Shown: piece by piece, positions 47,275 to 56,852 of the stretch
Numbering within the stretch: the first letter of the stretch is position 1
How the letters are laid out: every line of letters starts with the position of its first letter
NCBI RefSeq assembly: GCF_937468385.1
Contig: NZ_CALBWS010000023.1
Location: forward strand, 1-64,000
DNA from: Neobacillus rhizosphaerae
Lineage (GTDB): Bacteria > Bacillota > Bacilli > Bacillales > Cytobacillaceae
DNA length: 64,000 bases
Direction of reading: 5' to 3'
Made by a program: the position numbers and the translations under genes
The notes under the pieces: model-generated
Databases searched by the model: none
What the model was told of the DNA's origin: nothing
What the model saw: only the letters and a program-made list of their open reading frames with translations

Positions 47275-47751
47275 ATGCTTTTAGGGAAAAAAAGAAAGCT
47301 TGGCCGAATGATTGACGAGATAACGATTGGTGAAAAGTTATCTTTAACGGAGAAAATCGAAGATAAAGATCTTCTGCTATATCTAGGATTAACTGATGAT
47401 GCCAACCCGCTATATATACAACATGACTATGCTTCACAAACGCCTTTTGAAAAACCAATTGTTCCTAGTATTATGTTAACGGGGATGATTACCTCAGCTA
47501 TCTCAAAATACTTACCTGGACCAGGAAGCCATATACTAAGCCAGGAAATTGAATTTCTTAAGCCTGTTTATCATTATGGTACCATCGAGTTTCTATTTGA
47601 AGTAATTGATGTGAAAAGTGACGAGCACATCGTTGTGATTAGTGTTATCGGAACCAATGAAAAAAAAGAAACGGTCATCAATGGAAAAATCAAAGTTTGT
47701 CCGCCGCATAGGTTAGAAGAAATACACGGAAGAGCTCTGGATAATTTTTAA
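47275..47751 (+). CDS. MaoC-like hotdog-fold protein
   Basis: The 158-residue product has a MaoC-type dehydratase fold. The hydratase-like core reads YLGLTDDANPLYIQHDYA (Asp/His pair, about 45-60), then PIVPSIMLTGMITSAISKYLPGPGSHILSQEIEFLKPV (split). Related proteins hydrate enoyl-CoA or form half-dimers. It sits between mdh and phoP. The start at 47275 follows AAGGAG at about 10 nt; an upstream ATG at 47242 is less likely. Substrate unknown. Confidence 0.8.
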   Translation: MLLGKKRKLGRMIDEITIGEKLSLTEKIEDKDLLLYLGLTDDANPLYIQHDYASQTPFEKPIVPSIMLTGMITSAISKYLPGPGSHILSQEIEFLKPVYHYGTIEFLFEVIDVKSDEHIVVISVIGTNEKKETVINGKIKVCPPHRLEEIHGRALDNF

Positions 47752-47765
47752 TAGGATACACTCTG

Positions 47766-47793
47766 GGGAATGTGAAAACATTCTCTTTTTTTT
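47766..47793 (+). terminator. Terminator after the MaoC-like gene
   Basis: GAATGT (47768-47773) pairs with ACATTC (47778-47783), extended by G/C pairs. Eight T residues follow. Confidence 0.8.
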
Positions 47794-47997
47794 ATTCAGC
47801 AAGCAAAAGTGAAATTTTTAAATTCAAAGTTTATTTTTAAAAAATAGCACTGTGGTAGGTAGATAAACATGACTAATTTGTTAACTTTTGCAAAAAAAAC
47901 CAACCAATTAAGGCTTTTTCATATATCTGCCCATAAAACTAGATAATCCGTATTCTTTAACATTATAATGAAAGTATCTTATAAAACGGGGGTTCTT

Positions 47998-48714
47998 ATG
48001 AAAAATAAAGTACTTGTTGTGGATGATGAGCAGTCGATAGTAACCTTACTTAAATATAATTTTGAGCAGGCGGGATATGAAGTTATCACAGCAATGGATG
48101 GTAAAGAAGGAAAACAGTTAGCTGAAACCGAGTCACCTGATATCATCGTATTAGATCTCATGCTTCCTAAATTAGATGGAATGGAAGTGTGCAAACAGCT
48201 TCGGCAAAAGAGTATCATGACCCCAATATTAATGTTAACGGCAAAAGATGATGAACTTGATAAAATATTAGGCCTTGAGCTTGGTGCAGATGACTATATG
48301 GTTAAACCCTTCAGTCCGAGAGAAGTGATTGCACGTGCAAAGGCCATTCTAAGACGAACTCAGGTTCAAACTGAGACCGTTGGAGATAATAATAAAAACG
48401 ATGAGAAAATTGGAATAGGAAAGTTATCCATTTATCCGGAAAAATATGAAGCCTATTATAATGATCATATATTGGAATTGACCTTAAAGGAATTTGAATT
48501 ACTTCTCTATCTCGCCCAAAATAAAGGTAGGGTATTAACCAGGGATCAATTACTCAGTTCGGTTTGGAATTATGATTTTGCTGGAGATACAAGGATCGTT
48601 GATGTACATATCTCCCATTTAAGAGAAAAAATTGAGGAGGAAACGAAGAAGCCGGCCTATATTAAAACCATTCGTGGTCTTGGTTATAAGATAGAGGAGC
48701 CTAAAGGAGAATGA
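47998..48714 (+). CDS. phoP: Phosphate response regulator PhoP
   Basis: This OmpR-type response regulator controls the phosphate-starvation genes. The 238-residue product has a receiver domain (NKVLVVDDEQS..., phosphoacceptor Asp53 in IIVLDLMLPKLDG, MLTAKDDELDKILGLELGADDYMVKPF) and a C-terminal winged helix (about 135-235). The start at 47998 follows ACGGGGG; an upstream frame from 47968 has none. The gene overlaps phoR by 4 nt (ATGA). Confidence 0.94.
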   Translation: MKNKVLVVDDEQSIVTLLKYNFEQAGYEVITAMDGKEGKQLAETESPDIIVLDLMLPKLDGMEVCKQLRQKSIMTPILMLTAKDDELDKILGLELGADDYMVKPFSPREVIARAKAILRRTQVQTETVGDNNKNDEKIGIGKLSIYPEKYEAYYNDHILELTLKEFELLLYLAQNKGRVLTRDQLLSSVWNYDFAGDTRIVDVHISHLREKIEEETKKPAYIKTIRGLGYKIEEPKGE

Positions 48715-50480
48715 CAAAATTCCGAACAAAACTTCTAATTGCACTAATCACCTTAATTATTATTGTATTAGTCGGATTAGGAATATTGCTTGGCCAATTA
48801 TTTAAAAGCTATTACTCACAAACATTTAACGAACGTCTAAAAATAGAGCGAAATCTAATCATCACTTTAATTGAGGAAAAGGGCGGAGTTTCATCTTTTA
48901 ATAAGGAGGATGTTTTAAAATTCAGTGAGAAGTTAAATGTTAGGGCAACCATTACAAATCTTGAAGGAAAGATATTGTATGACAGTGGTATCTCCACTAT
49001 TAACGATAACAACGGCAATGGTCTAAACGAAATTATTAATGAGGTCATTAAGAAAAAGCCGAAAATAGAGGATCGATTAGAAGAAGGCGATAGCTATGAT
49101 CTCCACTACTATTGGAAGCCAATTAAAAAGGATGGACAAAAAGAAGGATACATATTCCTTAGTACGAAAACGAATGAAATGAAACAGGCATTCGGACAAA
49201 TTTGGTGGATTCTCTCCATTAGCCTAGGGATAGCCCTGATTGTCATCGTATATCTTGGTATTAGAATTACTTCAAGGTATACAAAACCAATAGAATCTGC
49301 AACAAATGTTGCGATTGAACTAGCAGAAGGTAATTACCGTGCTAGAACGTCTGCCGATCAATTAGATGAAACAGGGATGTTAGCTACATCCATTAATATG
49401 CTGGCAGAAAACCTTCAAGAGCTCACAAAAGCACATGAAATGCAGCAGGATCGATTAACGGCTTTAATTGAAAATATGGGAGCTGGATTAGTCTTAATTG
49501 ATAGTCGCGGGTACATAAATCTAATTAATAAAGGCTATATTGATTTATTTCATGTGAATCCAAATGATAATTTATCAAAGCTTTATTATGAAGTTATTGA
49601 TCATGATGAAATTTGTCATTTAGTGGCCGAAGTGTTTCGAACGGAGCAAAAGGTAAGTAAACAATTACTGATACCCTTAATGATTGAAAGAAGATATTTT
49701 GATGTATACGGTGTTCCAATTATTGGGACAAATAATGTTTGGAAAGGTGTTTTACTCGTTTTTCACGATATTACCGAACTAAAAAAACTCGAGCAAATGA
49801 GGAAGGATTTTGTTGCCAATGTTTCTCATGAATTAAAAACTCCTGTCACATCGATTAAAGGGTTTACCGAAACTCTTTTGGACGGAGCGATGAATGACAA
49901 AGATTCGTTGGATGCATTTCTTACCATCATTCTAAAAGAAAGCGACCGTCTTCAATCACTTATTTATGATCTGTTGGAGCTTTCTAAAATAGAGCAGCAA
50001 GGCTTCACGTTAACACTGATGGAAATGGATTTGCGTTCATTGCTTGAAGAAGTTATTACCCTGCTTTCCGGGAAAGCAGAAGCCAAGAATATTCGCCTTG
50101 AATTTTACAGTAAGCAGAACCAAGTACTTATTAATGGGGATGTTAATCGCTTAAAGCAGGTGTTTATCAATTTAATTGGTAATGCGATTACTTATACACA
50201 ACCTGAAGGGAATGTTAAAATTATCCTTCTTGAGTATAGTAAAAATGTTCGGATACATGTGAAGGATTCTGGTGTAGGAATAAAAAAAGAAGAAATTCCC
50301 CGTATTTTTGAGCGATTTTACCGAGTGGACCGTGACAGAAGCCGTAATTCCGGTGGAACGGGACTTGGTTTAGCCATTGTGAAACATTTAGTAGAAGCGC
50401 ATCATGGGAATATAAATGTCAAAAGTGATGTTGGTGAGGGTAGCGAGTTTATCATCGAGCTTTACAAAAATTTGAAATGA
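48711..50480 (+). CDS. phoR: Sensor histidine kinase PhoR
   Basis: This membrane kinase is the partner of PhoP. The 589-residue product has a first transmembrane helix (about 8-31), an extracytoplasmic sensor (about 32-163) and a second helix (about 164-184). HAMP (about 185-237), PAS (about 245-355), HisKA with His373 in VANVSHELKTPVTSIKGF, and an ATPase domain (HVKDSGVGIKKEEIPRIFERFYR and GGTGLGLAIVKHLV) follow. Start overlaps phoP. It is 16 nt ahead of polA, an order also found in B. subtilis. Confidence 0.94.
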   Translation: MTKFRTKLLIALITLIIIVLVGLGILLGQLFKSYYSQTFNERLKIERNLIITLIEEKGGVSSFNKEDVLKFSEKLNVRATITNLEGKILYDSGISTINDNNGNGLNEIINEVIKKKPKIEDRLEEGDSYDLHYYWKPIKKDGQKEGYIFLSTKTNEMKQAFGQIWWILSISLGIALIVIVYLGIRITSRYTKPIESATNVAIELAEGNYRARTSADQLDETGMLATSINMLAENLQELTKAHEMQQDRLTALIENMGAGLVLIDSRGYINLINKGYIDLFHVNPNDNLSKLYYEVIDHDEICHLVAEVFRTEQKVSKQLLIPLMIERRYFDVYGVPIIGTNNVWKGVLLVFHDITELKKLEQMRKDFVANVSHELKTPVTSIKGFTETLLDGAMNDKDSLDAFLTIILKESDRLQSLIYDLLELSKIEQQGFTLTLMEMDLRSLLEEVITLLSGKAEAKNIRLEFYSKQNQVLINGDVNRLKQVFINLIGNAITYTQPEGNVKIILLEYSKNVRIHVKDSGVGIKKEEIPRIFERFYRVDRDRSRNSGGTGLGLAIVKHLVEAHHGNINVKSDVGEGSEFIIELYKNLK

Positions 50481-50496
50481 TGGAAGGGTGAAATAG

Positions 50497-53133
50497 GTGG
50501 ATAAGAAAAAGCTTGTACTGATTGACGGTAATAGCATTGCCTACCGTGCTTTTTTTGCGTTACCCCTGCTGAATAATGATAAAGGAATACATACGAATGC
50601 TGTATACGGCTTTACTATGATGCTGATGAGAATTTTGGAAGATGAAAAACCGACGCATATACTTGTAGCATTTGATGCTGGAAAAACAACCTTCCGTCAT
50701 AAAACTTTTGGGGAATATAAAGGTGGAAGACAGAAAACTCCGCCGGAATTATCAGAGCAATTTCCATTTATTCGTGAACTATTAGATGCCTACGGAATAT
50801 CAAGATATGAGCTTGAAAATTACGAGGCAGATGACATTATCGGTACACTTTCTTTAAACGCTGAAAAAGATGGTTATGAGGTAAAAGTTATTTCTGGGGA
50901 CAAGGATTTAACCCAGCTTGCTTCTCCCGCTACAACCGTAGGAATCACTCGAAAAGGGATTACCGATATTGAAGAATATACCCCAGAGCATGTTGCGGAA
51001 AAATATGGCCTTACCCCAGAGCAAATTATCGATATGAAGGGCTTAATGGGTGATACTTCCGATAATATCCCTGGTGTTCCAGGAGTTGGTGAAAAGACAG
51101 CAATAAAGCTGCTTAAAGAGTTTGCAACGCTGGAAAATTTGTTGAACTCCATTGATAACGTAACTGGAAATAAACTTAAGGAAAAGCTGGAGGAATTTAA
51201 AGACCAAGCATTAATGAGCAAAGAATTTGCCACGATTGAAAGGCAAGCTCCTGTGGAAGTGGATATAGAAGCTATTGCTTATGAAGGTTTTACGCGAGAA
51301 AAATTAGTGGGCTTATTTAAAGAGTTAGGCTTTCATTCGTTATTGGACAAATTAGGCGAAGATCCAACTGTCACGGATGAGCCAGTTCTTGAGGACGTTG
51401 ACTTTATCATCCCATCTGAAATAACGAAAGAGATTTTTGCGGACAACAATTATTTTTATGTGGAAATGCTTGATGATAACTACCATTATGCTGATATTAT
51501 TGGTTTCTCGGTTGTAAATGAAAAAGGACATTTCTACTTGCCAACCGAGCAAGCGTTGCAATCGGATGTTTTTAAAAAATGGGCAGAAGATGAAGGGAAA
51601 AAGAAAACAGTTTATGATGCCAAGCGTTCGGAGGTTTCCCTAAGAAGATATGGCATCCATTTAAAAGGAGCCAATTTTGATATATTGATGGCTTCCTATA
51701 TCATAAATCCTTCAGAAAATATTGAAGATCTCGCCGCGATATCGAAAAGATACGATATCCATAATATCCAGTCGGATGAATCGTTTTATGGAAAAGGAGC
51801 GAAACGAAGGGTTCCCGAAGCGACGAAGCTTGCTGAGCACCTGATTCGGAAAGGCCTTGCAATGTCTGATTTAAAAGGAAAACTAGAAGATGAATTAAGA
51901 AATAATGAACAATATGAATTATTTACGGATCTTGAAATGCCGTTATCACTTATTTTAGCCGATATGGAATCATGCGGCATTAAAGTAGAACGAGACCGTC
52001 TCCAGATGATGGGAAAAGAGCTAAATGAGCGATTAATCGAAATTGAAGAGAAAGTTTGTGAATTGGCTGGTGAGAAATTTAATATCAACTCACCTAAACA
52101 ACTCGGAGTTATCTTATTTGAAAAGCTGGGCCTGCATTCGTTTAAGAAAACGAAAACGGGTCATTCGACGTCAGCTGATGTTTTAGAAAAATTAGCAGAT
52201 GATCATGAAATCATTGAGCATATTCTCCTTTATCGACAGCTAGGTAAGCTCCAGTCTACCTATATTGAGGGTTTGCTTAAAGTGATCAATCCAAAAACGG
52301 ATAAGGTCCATACAAGATACCAGCAAACCTTAACAGCAACAGGCAGACTAAGCTCGATTGATCCAAATCTGCAAAACATCCCAATCCGTCTTGAGGAAGG
52401 ACGTAAGATTCGTCAGGCCTTTGTCCCATCAGAAAAGGGGTGGGTCATTTTTGCAGCAGACTATTCGCAGATTGAACTTCGCGTTCTTGCGGACATTGCT
52501 GGAGATGAAAAGCTGATTCAAGCTTTTAAAGAAGATATGGATATTCATACGAAAACAGCCATGGAGGTATTTCATGTCGAAATGGATGAGGTAACCTCAA
52601 ATATGAGACGTCAGGCAAAGGCGGTAAACTTTGGAATCGTCTATGGAATTAGTGATTATGGTCTTTCCCAATCCTTGGGAATCTCACGGAAAGAAGCTGG
52701 TCAATTTATTGAGCGGTACCTTGATACCTATCCTGGCGTAAAGGAATATATGGATGACATCATTCACTCAGCCAGACAAAAAGGGTTTGTGACCACATTA
52801 ATGCAAAGAAGACGATATCTTCCTGAAATTACCGCCCGTAATTTTAATATCAGAAGCTTTGCCGAAAGAACAGCGATGAACACCCCAATTCAAGGAAGTG
52901 CCGCGGATATAATCAAAAAAGCGATGATTGATATGGATGAGGCATTAAAAGATAAACGCTTAAAAACCAGGCTTTTACTCCAAGTGCACGATGAATTGAT
53001 TTTTGAAGCACCAGAGGATGAAGTAGAAATTCTAAAAAGTTTAGTTCCTTTAGTGATGGAGAATGCCCTTGAATTGAAGGTACCGTTGAAGGTGGATTAC
53101 GCTTACGGGCCAACATGGTTTGACGCGAAATAA
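50497..53133 (+). CDS. polA: DNA polymerase I
   Basis: This enzyme works in DNA repair and Okazaki fragment processing. The 878-residue product has a 5'-nuclease domain (LVLIDGNSIAYRAFFALP, about 5-22; MKGLMGDTSDNIPGVPGVGEKTA, split). A degenerate 3'-5' exonuclease region follows: around FYVEMLDDNYHYADIIGFSV the catalytic DxE is missing, so proofreading is absent. The polymerase domain comes last (FAADYSQIELRVLADIAGD, RRQAKAVNFGIVYGIS and LLLQVHDELIFE). The start is GTG at 50497. It is followed 15 nt later by mutM. Confidence 0.97.
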   Translation: MDKKKLVLIDGNSIAYRAFFALPLLNNDKGIHTNAVYGFTMMLMRILEDEKPTHILVAFDAGKTTFRHKTFGEYKGGRQKTPPELSEQFPFIRELLDAYGISRYELENYEADDIIGTLSLNAEKDGYEVKVISGDKDLTQLASPATTVGITRKGITDIEEYTPEHVAEKYGLTPEQIIDMKGLMGDTSDNIPGVPGVGEKTAIKLLKEFATLENLLNSIDNVTGNKLKEKLEEFKDQALMSKEFATIERQAPVEVDIEAIAYEGFTREKLVGLFKELGFHSLLDKLGEDPTVTDEPVLEDVDFIIPSEITKEIFADNNYFYVEMLDDNYHYADIIGFSVVNEKGHFYLPTEQALQSDVFKKWAEDEGKKKTVYDAKRSEVSLRRYGIHLKGANFDILMASYIINPSENIEDLAAISKRYDIHNIQSDESFYGKGAKRRVPEATKLAEHLIRKGLAMSDLKGKLEDELRNNEQYELFTDLEMPLSLILADMESCGIKVERDRLQMMGKELNERLIEIEEKVCELAGEKFNINSPKQLGVILFEKLGLHSFKKTKTGHSTSADVLEKLADDHEIIEHILLYRQLGKLQSTYIEGLLKVINPKTDKVHTRYQQTLTATGRLSSIDPNLQNIPIRLEEGRKIRQAFVPSEKGWVIFAADYSQIELRVLADIAGDEKLIQAFKEDMDIHTKTAMEVFHVEMDEVTSNMRRQAKAVNFGIVYGISDYGLSQSLGISRKEAGQFIERYLDTYPGVKEYMDDIIHSARQKGFVTTLMQRRRYLPEITARNFNIRSFAERTAMNTPIQGSAADIIKKAMIDMDEALKDKRLKTRLLLQVHDELIFEAPEDEVEILKSLVPLVMENALELKVPLKVDYAYGPTWFDAK

Positions 53134-53148
53134 AAAGGGAGGATTTGA

Positions 53149-53976
53149 ATGCCAGAACTGCCTGAGGTAGAAACCGTACGGAAAACATTAAAACATTTAG
53201 TTCTCAATAAAACAATTGATACTATTACCGTCTACTGGCCAAAAATCATCAAACATCCTTTAGAAGTAGAACAATTTATTGATGCCTTAAAAGGAGAGAC
53301 GATTGTTGATGTCGGTCGGAGAGGGAAATTTTTACTAATCTATACTAATCATTATGCATTAGTATCTCACTTACGAATGGAAGGGAAATATGGGCTTTAT
53401 CCTAAGCATGAGCCCTTTGATAAACATACCCATGTGCTTTTTCACTTTACCGATGAAACAGAATTAAGGTACCGGGACGTTCGTAAATTTGGAACGATGC
53501 ATTTATTTAAAAAAGGGGAAGAATTTCTAAAACCACCACTAATTGACCTTGGTCCAGAGCCTTTTTCAGAGGAATTTACCGAAAAGTATTTGGCTATGAA
53601 GCTAAAAAAAACAAACAGGAAAGTTAAGCCGGCATTATTAGATCAAAAATTATTTGTCGGGCTAGGAAACATATATGTCGATGAGGCGCTTTTTCGGGCA
53701 GGAATCCACCCCGAACGTCTTGCTAATACTCTAAATGAAACTGAAATTGTCATTCTCCACCGTGAAATTGTTACTACTCTAAGTGAAGCGGTCAATAAAG
53801 GCGGTAGTACAATTCGCTCCTATGTTAACTCTCAAGGTGAAATAGGCATGTTTCAGCTTGAGTTATATGCATATGGACGTGAGGGAGAAGAGTGTAAAAG
53901 ATGTGGTACACCACTTGAAAAAACAAAAGTGGGAGGTAGAGGTACTCACTATTGTCCAATCTGCCAGAAGTTATAA
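53149..53976 (+). CDS. mutM: Formamidopyrimidine-DNA glycosylase
   Basis: This bifunctional glycosylase/lyase removes oxidised purines such as 8-oxoguanine. The 275-residue product keeps the catalytic N-terminus PELPEVETV (Pro2, Glu3), the Lys in VGRRGKFLL (about 59), the H2TH region LFVGLGNIYVDEALFRAGIHP and the C-terminal zinc finger CKRCGTPLEK...HYCPICQK. GGGAGGA precedes the ATG at 53149. It is in a polA-mutM-ytaF-coaE cluster. Confidence 0.97.
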   Translation: MPELPEVETVRKTLKHLVLNKTIDTITVYWPKIIKHPLEVEQFIDALKGETIVDVGRRGKFLLIYTNHYALVSHLRMEGKYGLYPKHEPFDKHTHVLFHFTDETELRYRDVRKFGTMHLFKKGEEFLKPPLIDLGPEPFSEEFTEKYLAMKLKKTNRKVKPALLDQKLFVGLGNIYVDEALFRAGIHPERLANTLNETEIVILHREIVTTLSEAVNKGGSTIRSYVNSQGEIGMFQLELYAYGREGEECKRCGTPLEKTKVGGRGTHYCPICQKL

Positions 53977-54082
53977 AAGGATGTAGAGAGTGGAGAATCG
54001 ATAAAATGGAATAACATTAACCTTGGATGGGCTTCTTCCATATACTATCTTAGTGATTTTGGAGGAAGGAGTCCTAGACAGC

Positions 54083-54718
54083 ATGGTTCAGTTGTTCTCA
54101 CTTTTCATTTTAGCTTTTGCCCTCAGTCTTGATAGCTTTAGCGTAGGATTTACTTATGGTCTGAGGAAAATGGTAATGCCGAGTAAGTCAGTTCTTATTA
54201 TTGCAACATGCTCGGCTGTTTCTTTAATGATTGCCGTGTCAATTGGGCATGTTCTCGAAAAAGTTTTATCACCGAGCATCACGGCAAGCCTTGGAGGAGT
54301 CATTCTGATAGCTCTTGGGGCCGGGGTTATGTATCAATATTTCCGGCCAGAGAAAGAAAAAGAAAACTTAAAACAAGAAAAGACCATTGTGAATTTTGAA
54401 ATACGCTCCCTTGGATTAGCGATTAATATCTTGAAAAAGCCTATGTCTGCTGATTTTGACCAATCCGGTACGATTACAGGAATTGAAGCGTTGATGCTAG
54501 GCCTTGCGCTGTCTTTAGACTCTTTTGGAGCAGGGATTGGGGCTGCAATGCTTGGCTTCTCCCCCTTCTATTTAGCCATTACCGTTGCGATCATGAGTTC
54601 ACTATTTGTTCTTTTAGGAATAAAAAGCGGAACTTTTTTTCATCGGTTTGAATGGATTCAAAAGTTTACGTTTTTGCCAGGGGTCCTATTAATTATGATA
54701 GGGATTTGGAAATTATGA
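54083..54718 (+). CDS. ytaF: Sporulation membrane protein YtaF (MntP-like)
   Basis: The 211-residue product has six hydrophobic helices in an internal duplication. The two halves carry FALSLDSFSVGFTYGLRKM and LALSLDSFGAGIGAAMLGF, the repeated LSLDSF motif of the MntP/YtaF family, where the Asp suggests cation handling. The usual YtaF is about 210 residues, so the ATG at 54083 is taken, with GGAGGAAGGAG upstream. A longer frame to 54023 lacks a site. Confidence 0.88.
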   Translation: MVQLFSLFILAFALSLDSFSVGFTYGLRKMVMPSKSVLIIATCSAVSLMIAVSIGHVLEKVLSPSITASLGGVILIALGAGVMYQYFRPEKEKENLKQEKTIVNFEIRSLGLAINILKKPMSADFDQSGTITGIEALMLGLALSLDSFGAGIGAAMLGFSPFYLAITVAIMSSLFVLLGIKSGTFFHRFEWIQKFTFLPGVLLIMIGIWKL

Positions 54719-54813
54719 ATAAGAAAAGTGTAAGTGTCTGAAATGTGGTGCTGAAGCTAGGCAATTATCAACGTTCAAAGATATATTCTGAAATTATTAG
54801 GAAGGACTTGAAC

Positions 54814-55419
54814 ATGGCACTAGTTATTGGTTTAACAGGCGGAATTGCCAGTGGAAAAAGTACGGTATCCAATATGTTAAAGGAAATGGATATCTCAATT
54901 ATCGATGCAGATGTGGAATCACGCCTAGCGGTAGAAAAAGGAGAACCAGCCTACCTTAAAATCATCGCTGAATTTGGTAAGGAGATTTTATTGGAGGATG
55001 AAGAAATCGATAGACAAAAACTTGGTTCCATCATTTTTCACCATTCTGAGAGAAGAAAGCTCTTAAACGATATTGTCCATCCAGAAGTAAGAAGGAGGAT
55101 GAACAAACAAATTGAAGTCGCCAAACTGAACAAGGAAAAAGTCATTGTTCTGGATATCCCATTATTATTTGAAAGTAAGCTAACCAATATGGTGGATAAA
55201 ACCATACTTGTTTATGTGGACAATGAAACGCAATTGCAAAGATTAATAGAGAGAAATAATCTAACTACAGTTGATGCTGAGGCAAGGATTCGCTCTCAAA
55301 TGCCTTTGTCGGAAAAAGTAAAGTTGGCAGATGAGGTCATTGACAATAATGGATCAGTCATGGATACCAAAAAGCAACTCATTGATATATTAAATCGATG
55401 GGGAATCAATCAGAAATGA
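54814..55419 (+). CDS. coaE: Dephospho-CoA kinase
   Basis: This enzyme performs the last step of coenzyme A synthesis. The 201-residue product has the Walker A loop LTGGIASGKSTV (8-19), IIDADVESR, the lid residues HPEVRRRM and VLDIPLLFESKL. The ATG at 54814 follows GGAAGGA. The open frame runs back to 54745 without a site. A terminator follows. Confidence 0.95.
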   Translation: MALVIGLTGGIASGKSTVSNMLKEMDISIIDADVESRLAVEKGEPAYLKIIAEFGKEILLEDEEIDRQKLGSIIFHHSERRKLLNDIVHPEVRRRMNKQIEVAKLNKEKVIVLDIPLLFESKLTNMVDKTILVYVDNETQLQRLIERNNLTTVDAEARIRSQMPLSEKVKLADEVIDNNGSVMDTKKQLIDILNRWGINQK

Positions 55420-55433
55420 ATGTGAGAAGGGGC

Positions 55434-55461
55434 CAACCTTCTCTTTTTTTTGTTAATAAGT
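55434..55461 (+). terminator. Terminator after coaE
   Basis: GAGAAGG (55434-55440) pairs with CCTTCTC (55447-55453). A run of T residues follows. Confidence 0.85.
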
Positions 55462-55519
55462 TATCTGAATTATAAAACATAAAAAAATCCGCCTTTTATT
55501 CATCACAATTAAACCTAAA

Positions 55520-55563
55520 TATGTTATACTAATTACGATAAAACAAGTCATAAGTATAACATT
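55520..55563 (+). promoter_or_regulatory. gapB promoter region with two CcpN boxes
   Basis: TATGTTATACT (55520-55530) matches the CcpN consensus TRTGHYATAYW at every position and overlaps the probable -10 (TATACT, 55525-55530). AGTATAACATT (55553-55563) is the same motif inverted, with one mismatch. In B. subtilis, CcpN represses gapB and pckA from two boxes near -10 and +20. The spacing here is comparable. Confidence 0.75.
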
Positions 55564-55583
55564 AATGCGGAAGGGGCCGTAAA

Positions 55584-56615
55584 ATGAAGGCGAGAATTGC
55601 AATAAATGGTTTTGGGAGAATCGGGAGAATGGTTTTTAGAAAAGCCATCCTTGAAAAAAAGTTTGAGATTGTTGCGATCAATGCGAGCTATCCGGCAGAA
55701 ACATTAGCTCATTTACTTAAATATGATACAAACCATGGACCTTTTCAGGGAGATATAATTCCTTTAGATAATGAGTTAATCGTTAATGGAAAAAGAATCA
55801 AGCTATTAAGTAAGCGAAATCCCGAAGAACTTCCATGGAGAGAACTTGGTGTTGATATCGTTATTGAAGCTACCGGAAAGTTTAATTCCAGGGAAAAAGC
55901 CGCACTTCATTTAGAAGCAGGAGCCAAAAAAGTAATCTTGACAGCTCCGGGAAAAAACGAGGATGTTACCATTGTGATGGGTGTTAATGAAGATATGCTC
56001 GATATTACTGAGCACGATATTATTTCCAATGCATCCTGTACCACAAACTGTCTTGCACCGGTAGCAAAGGTGTTAGACGAAAAGTTTGGTATTGAAAGCG
56101 GTTTAATGACAACTATTCATGCCTATACAAATGACCAAAAAAATATCGACAATCCACATAAAGATTTACGTCGGGCCCGGGCATGTGGACAATCCATCAT
56201 TCCTACAACAACAGGGGCTGCGAAAGCGTTATCACTTGTTTTACCGAAGTTAAAGGGGAAATTGCACGGAATGTCACTTCGTGTTCCTACACCAAACGTT
56301 TCACTGGTTGATTTAGTTGTCGACCTTAACCACGATGTGACGGTTGATGAAATCAATCAAGCATTTATTGAGGCTGCAAATGGTCGTTTAAAAGGTATTT
56401 TGGATTTCACCATGGAACCTCTTGTGTCAGTAGATTTTAATACAAACGAACATTCTGCCATTATAGATGGTCTTTCGACAATGGTGATGGGAACCAGGAA
56501 GGTAAAGGTTTTAGCTTGGTACGATAACGAGTGGGGCTATTCCTCACGTGTTGTTGATCTAACTTTAAATGTGGCAGAGAAAATTGCAAAATCGTCACAG
56601 ATGAAGGTTGGATAA
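55584..56615 (+). CDS. gapB: NADP-dependent gluconeogenic glyceraldehyde-3-phosphate dehydrogenase
   Basis: GapB runs toward glyceraldehyde 3-phosphate during gluconeogenesis using NADPH. The 343-residue product has AINGFGRIGRMVFR (about 6-19), the catalytic Cys152 in SNASCTTNCLAPV, and WYDNEWGYSSRVVDL. After the second beta strand it reads VAINASYPAET, without the Asp that NAD-specific GapA has there, which fits NADP preference. The CcpN boxes upstream support the GapB call. It is single-gene with a strong terminator. Confidence 0.95.
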   Translation: MKARIAINGFGRIGRMVFRKAILEKKFEIVAINASYPAETLAHLLKYDTNHGPFQGDIIPLDNELIVNGKRIKLLSKRNPEELPWRELGVDIVIEATGKFNSREKAALHLEAGAKKVILTAPGKNEDVTIVMGVNEDMLDITEHDIISNASCTTNCLAPVAKVLDEKFGIESGLMTTIHAYTNDQKNIDNPHKDLRRARACGQSIIPTTTGAAKALSLVLPKLKGKLHGMSLRVPTPNVSLVDLVVDLNHDVTVDEINQAFIEAANGRLKGILDFTMEPLVSVDFNTNEHSAIIDGLSTMVMGTRKVKVLAWYDNEWGYSSRVVDLTLNVAEKIAKSSQMKVG

Positions 56616-56661
56616 CTTAAAAAAGCAAGATTAAGCTCCAAAAGATAAAATCTAGAAAACA

Positions 56662-56689
56662 AAAAAGCTGTCGATTGACAGCTTTTTTG
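56662..56689 (+). terminator. Terminator after gapB
   Basis: AAAAAAGCTGTC and GACAGCTTTTTT pair around GATT. Structured repeat copy 3 begins 3 bp later. Confidence 0.9.
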
Positions 56690-56691
56690 TT

Positions 56692-56852
56692 TGGAAAAGG
56701 GGCAGAGCGGCGCAAAAATGATCAGCTTATCTAGTGTAAGTTAAAAACACTTTGAATTAGGTGAAGCTCAGCTTTTCTCACCGCATTATTATGTTATTGT
56801 ACTACTCATATCTGATTTATTTTCTATAATGGGGTAGGAAATTGAAACTCAG
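56692..56852. repeat. Structured intergenic repeat, copy 3 of 3
   Basis: The blocks TTGGAAAAGGGGCAGAGCGG, CGCAAAAATGA, GGTGAAGCTCAGCTTTTCTC, ACCGC, TTATTA and GGGGTAGGAAATTGAAACTC follow the order of copies 1 and 2, but this copy is more diverged and shorter. Pairing at the ends is weaker (TGGAAAA with TTTTCTA). It lies between gapB and speD. Confidence 0.6.

Noticed and set aside
56123..56356. Minus-strand frame opposite gapB
   Set aside because: Antisense shadow; no ribosome binding site.
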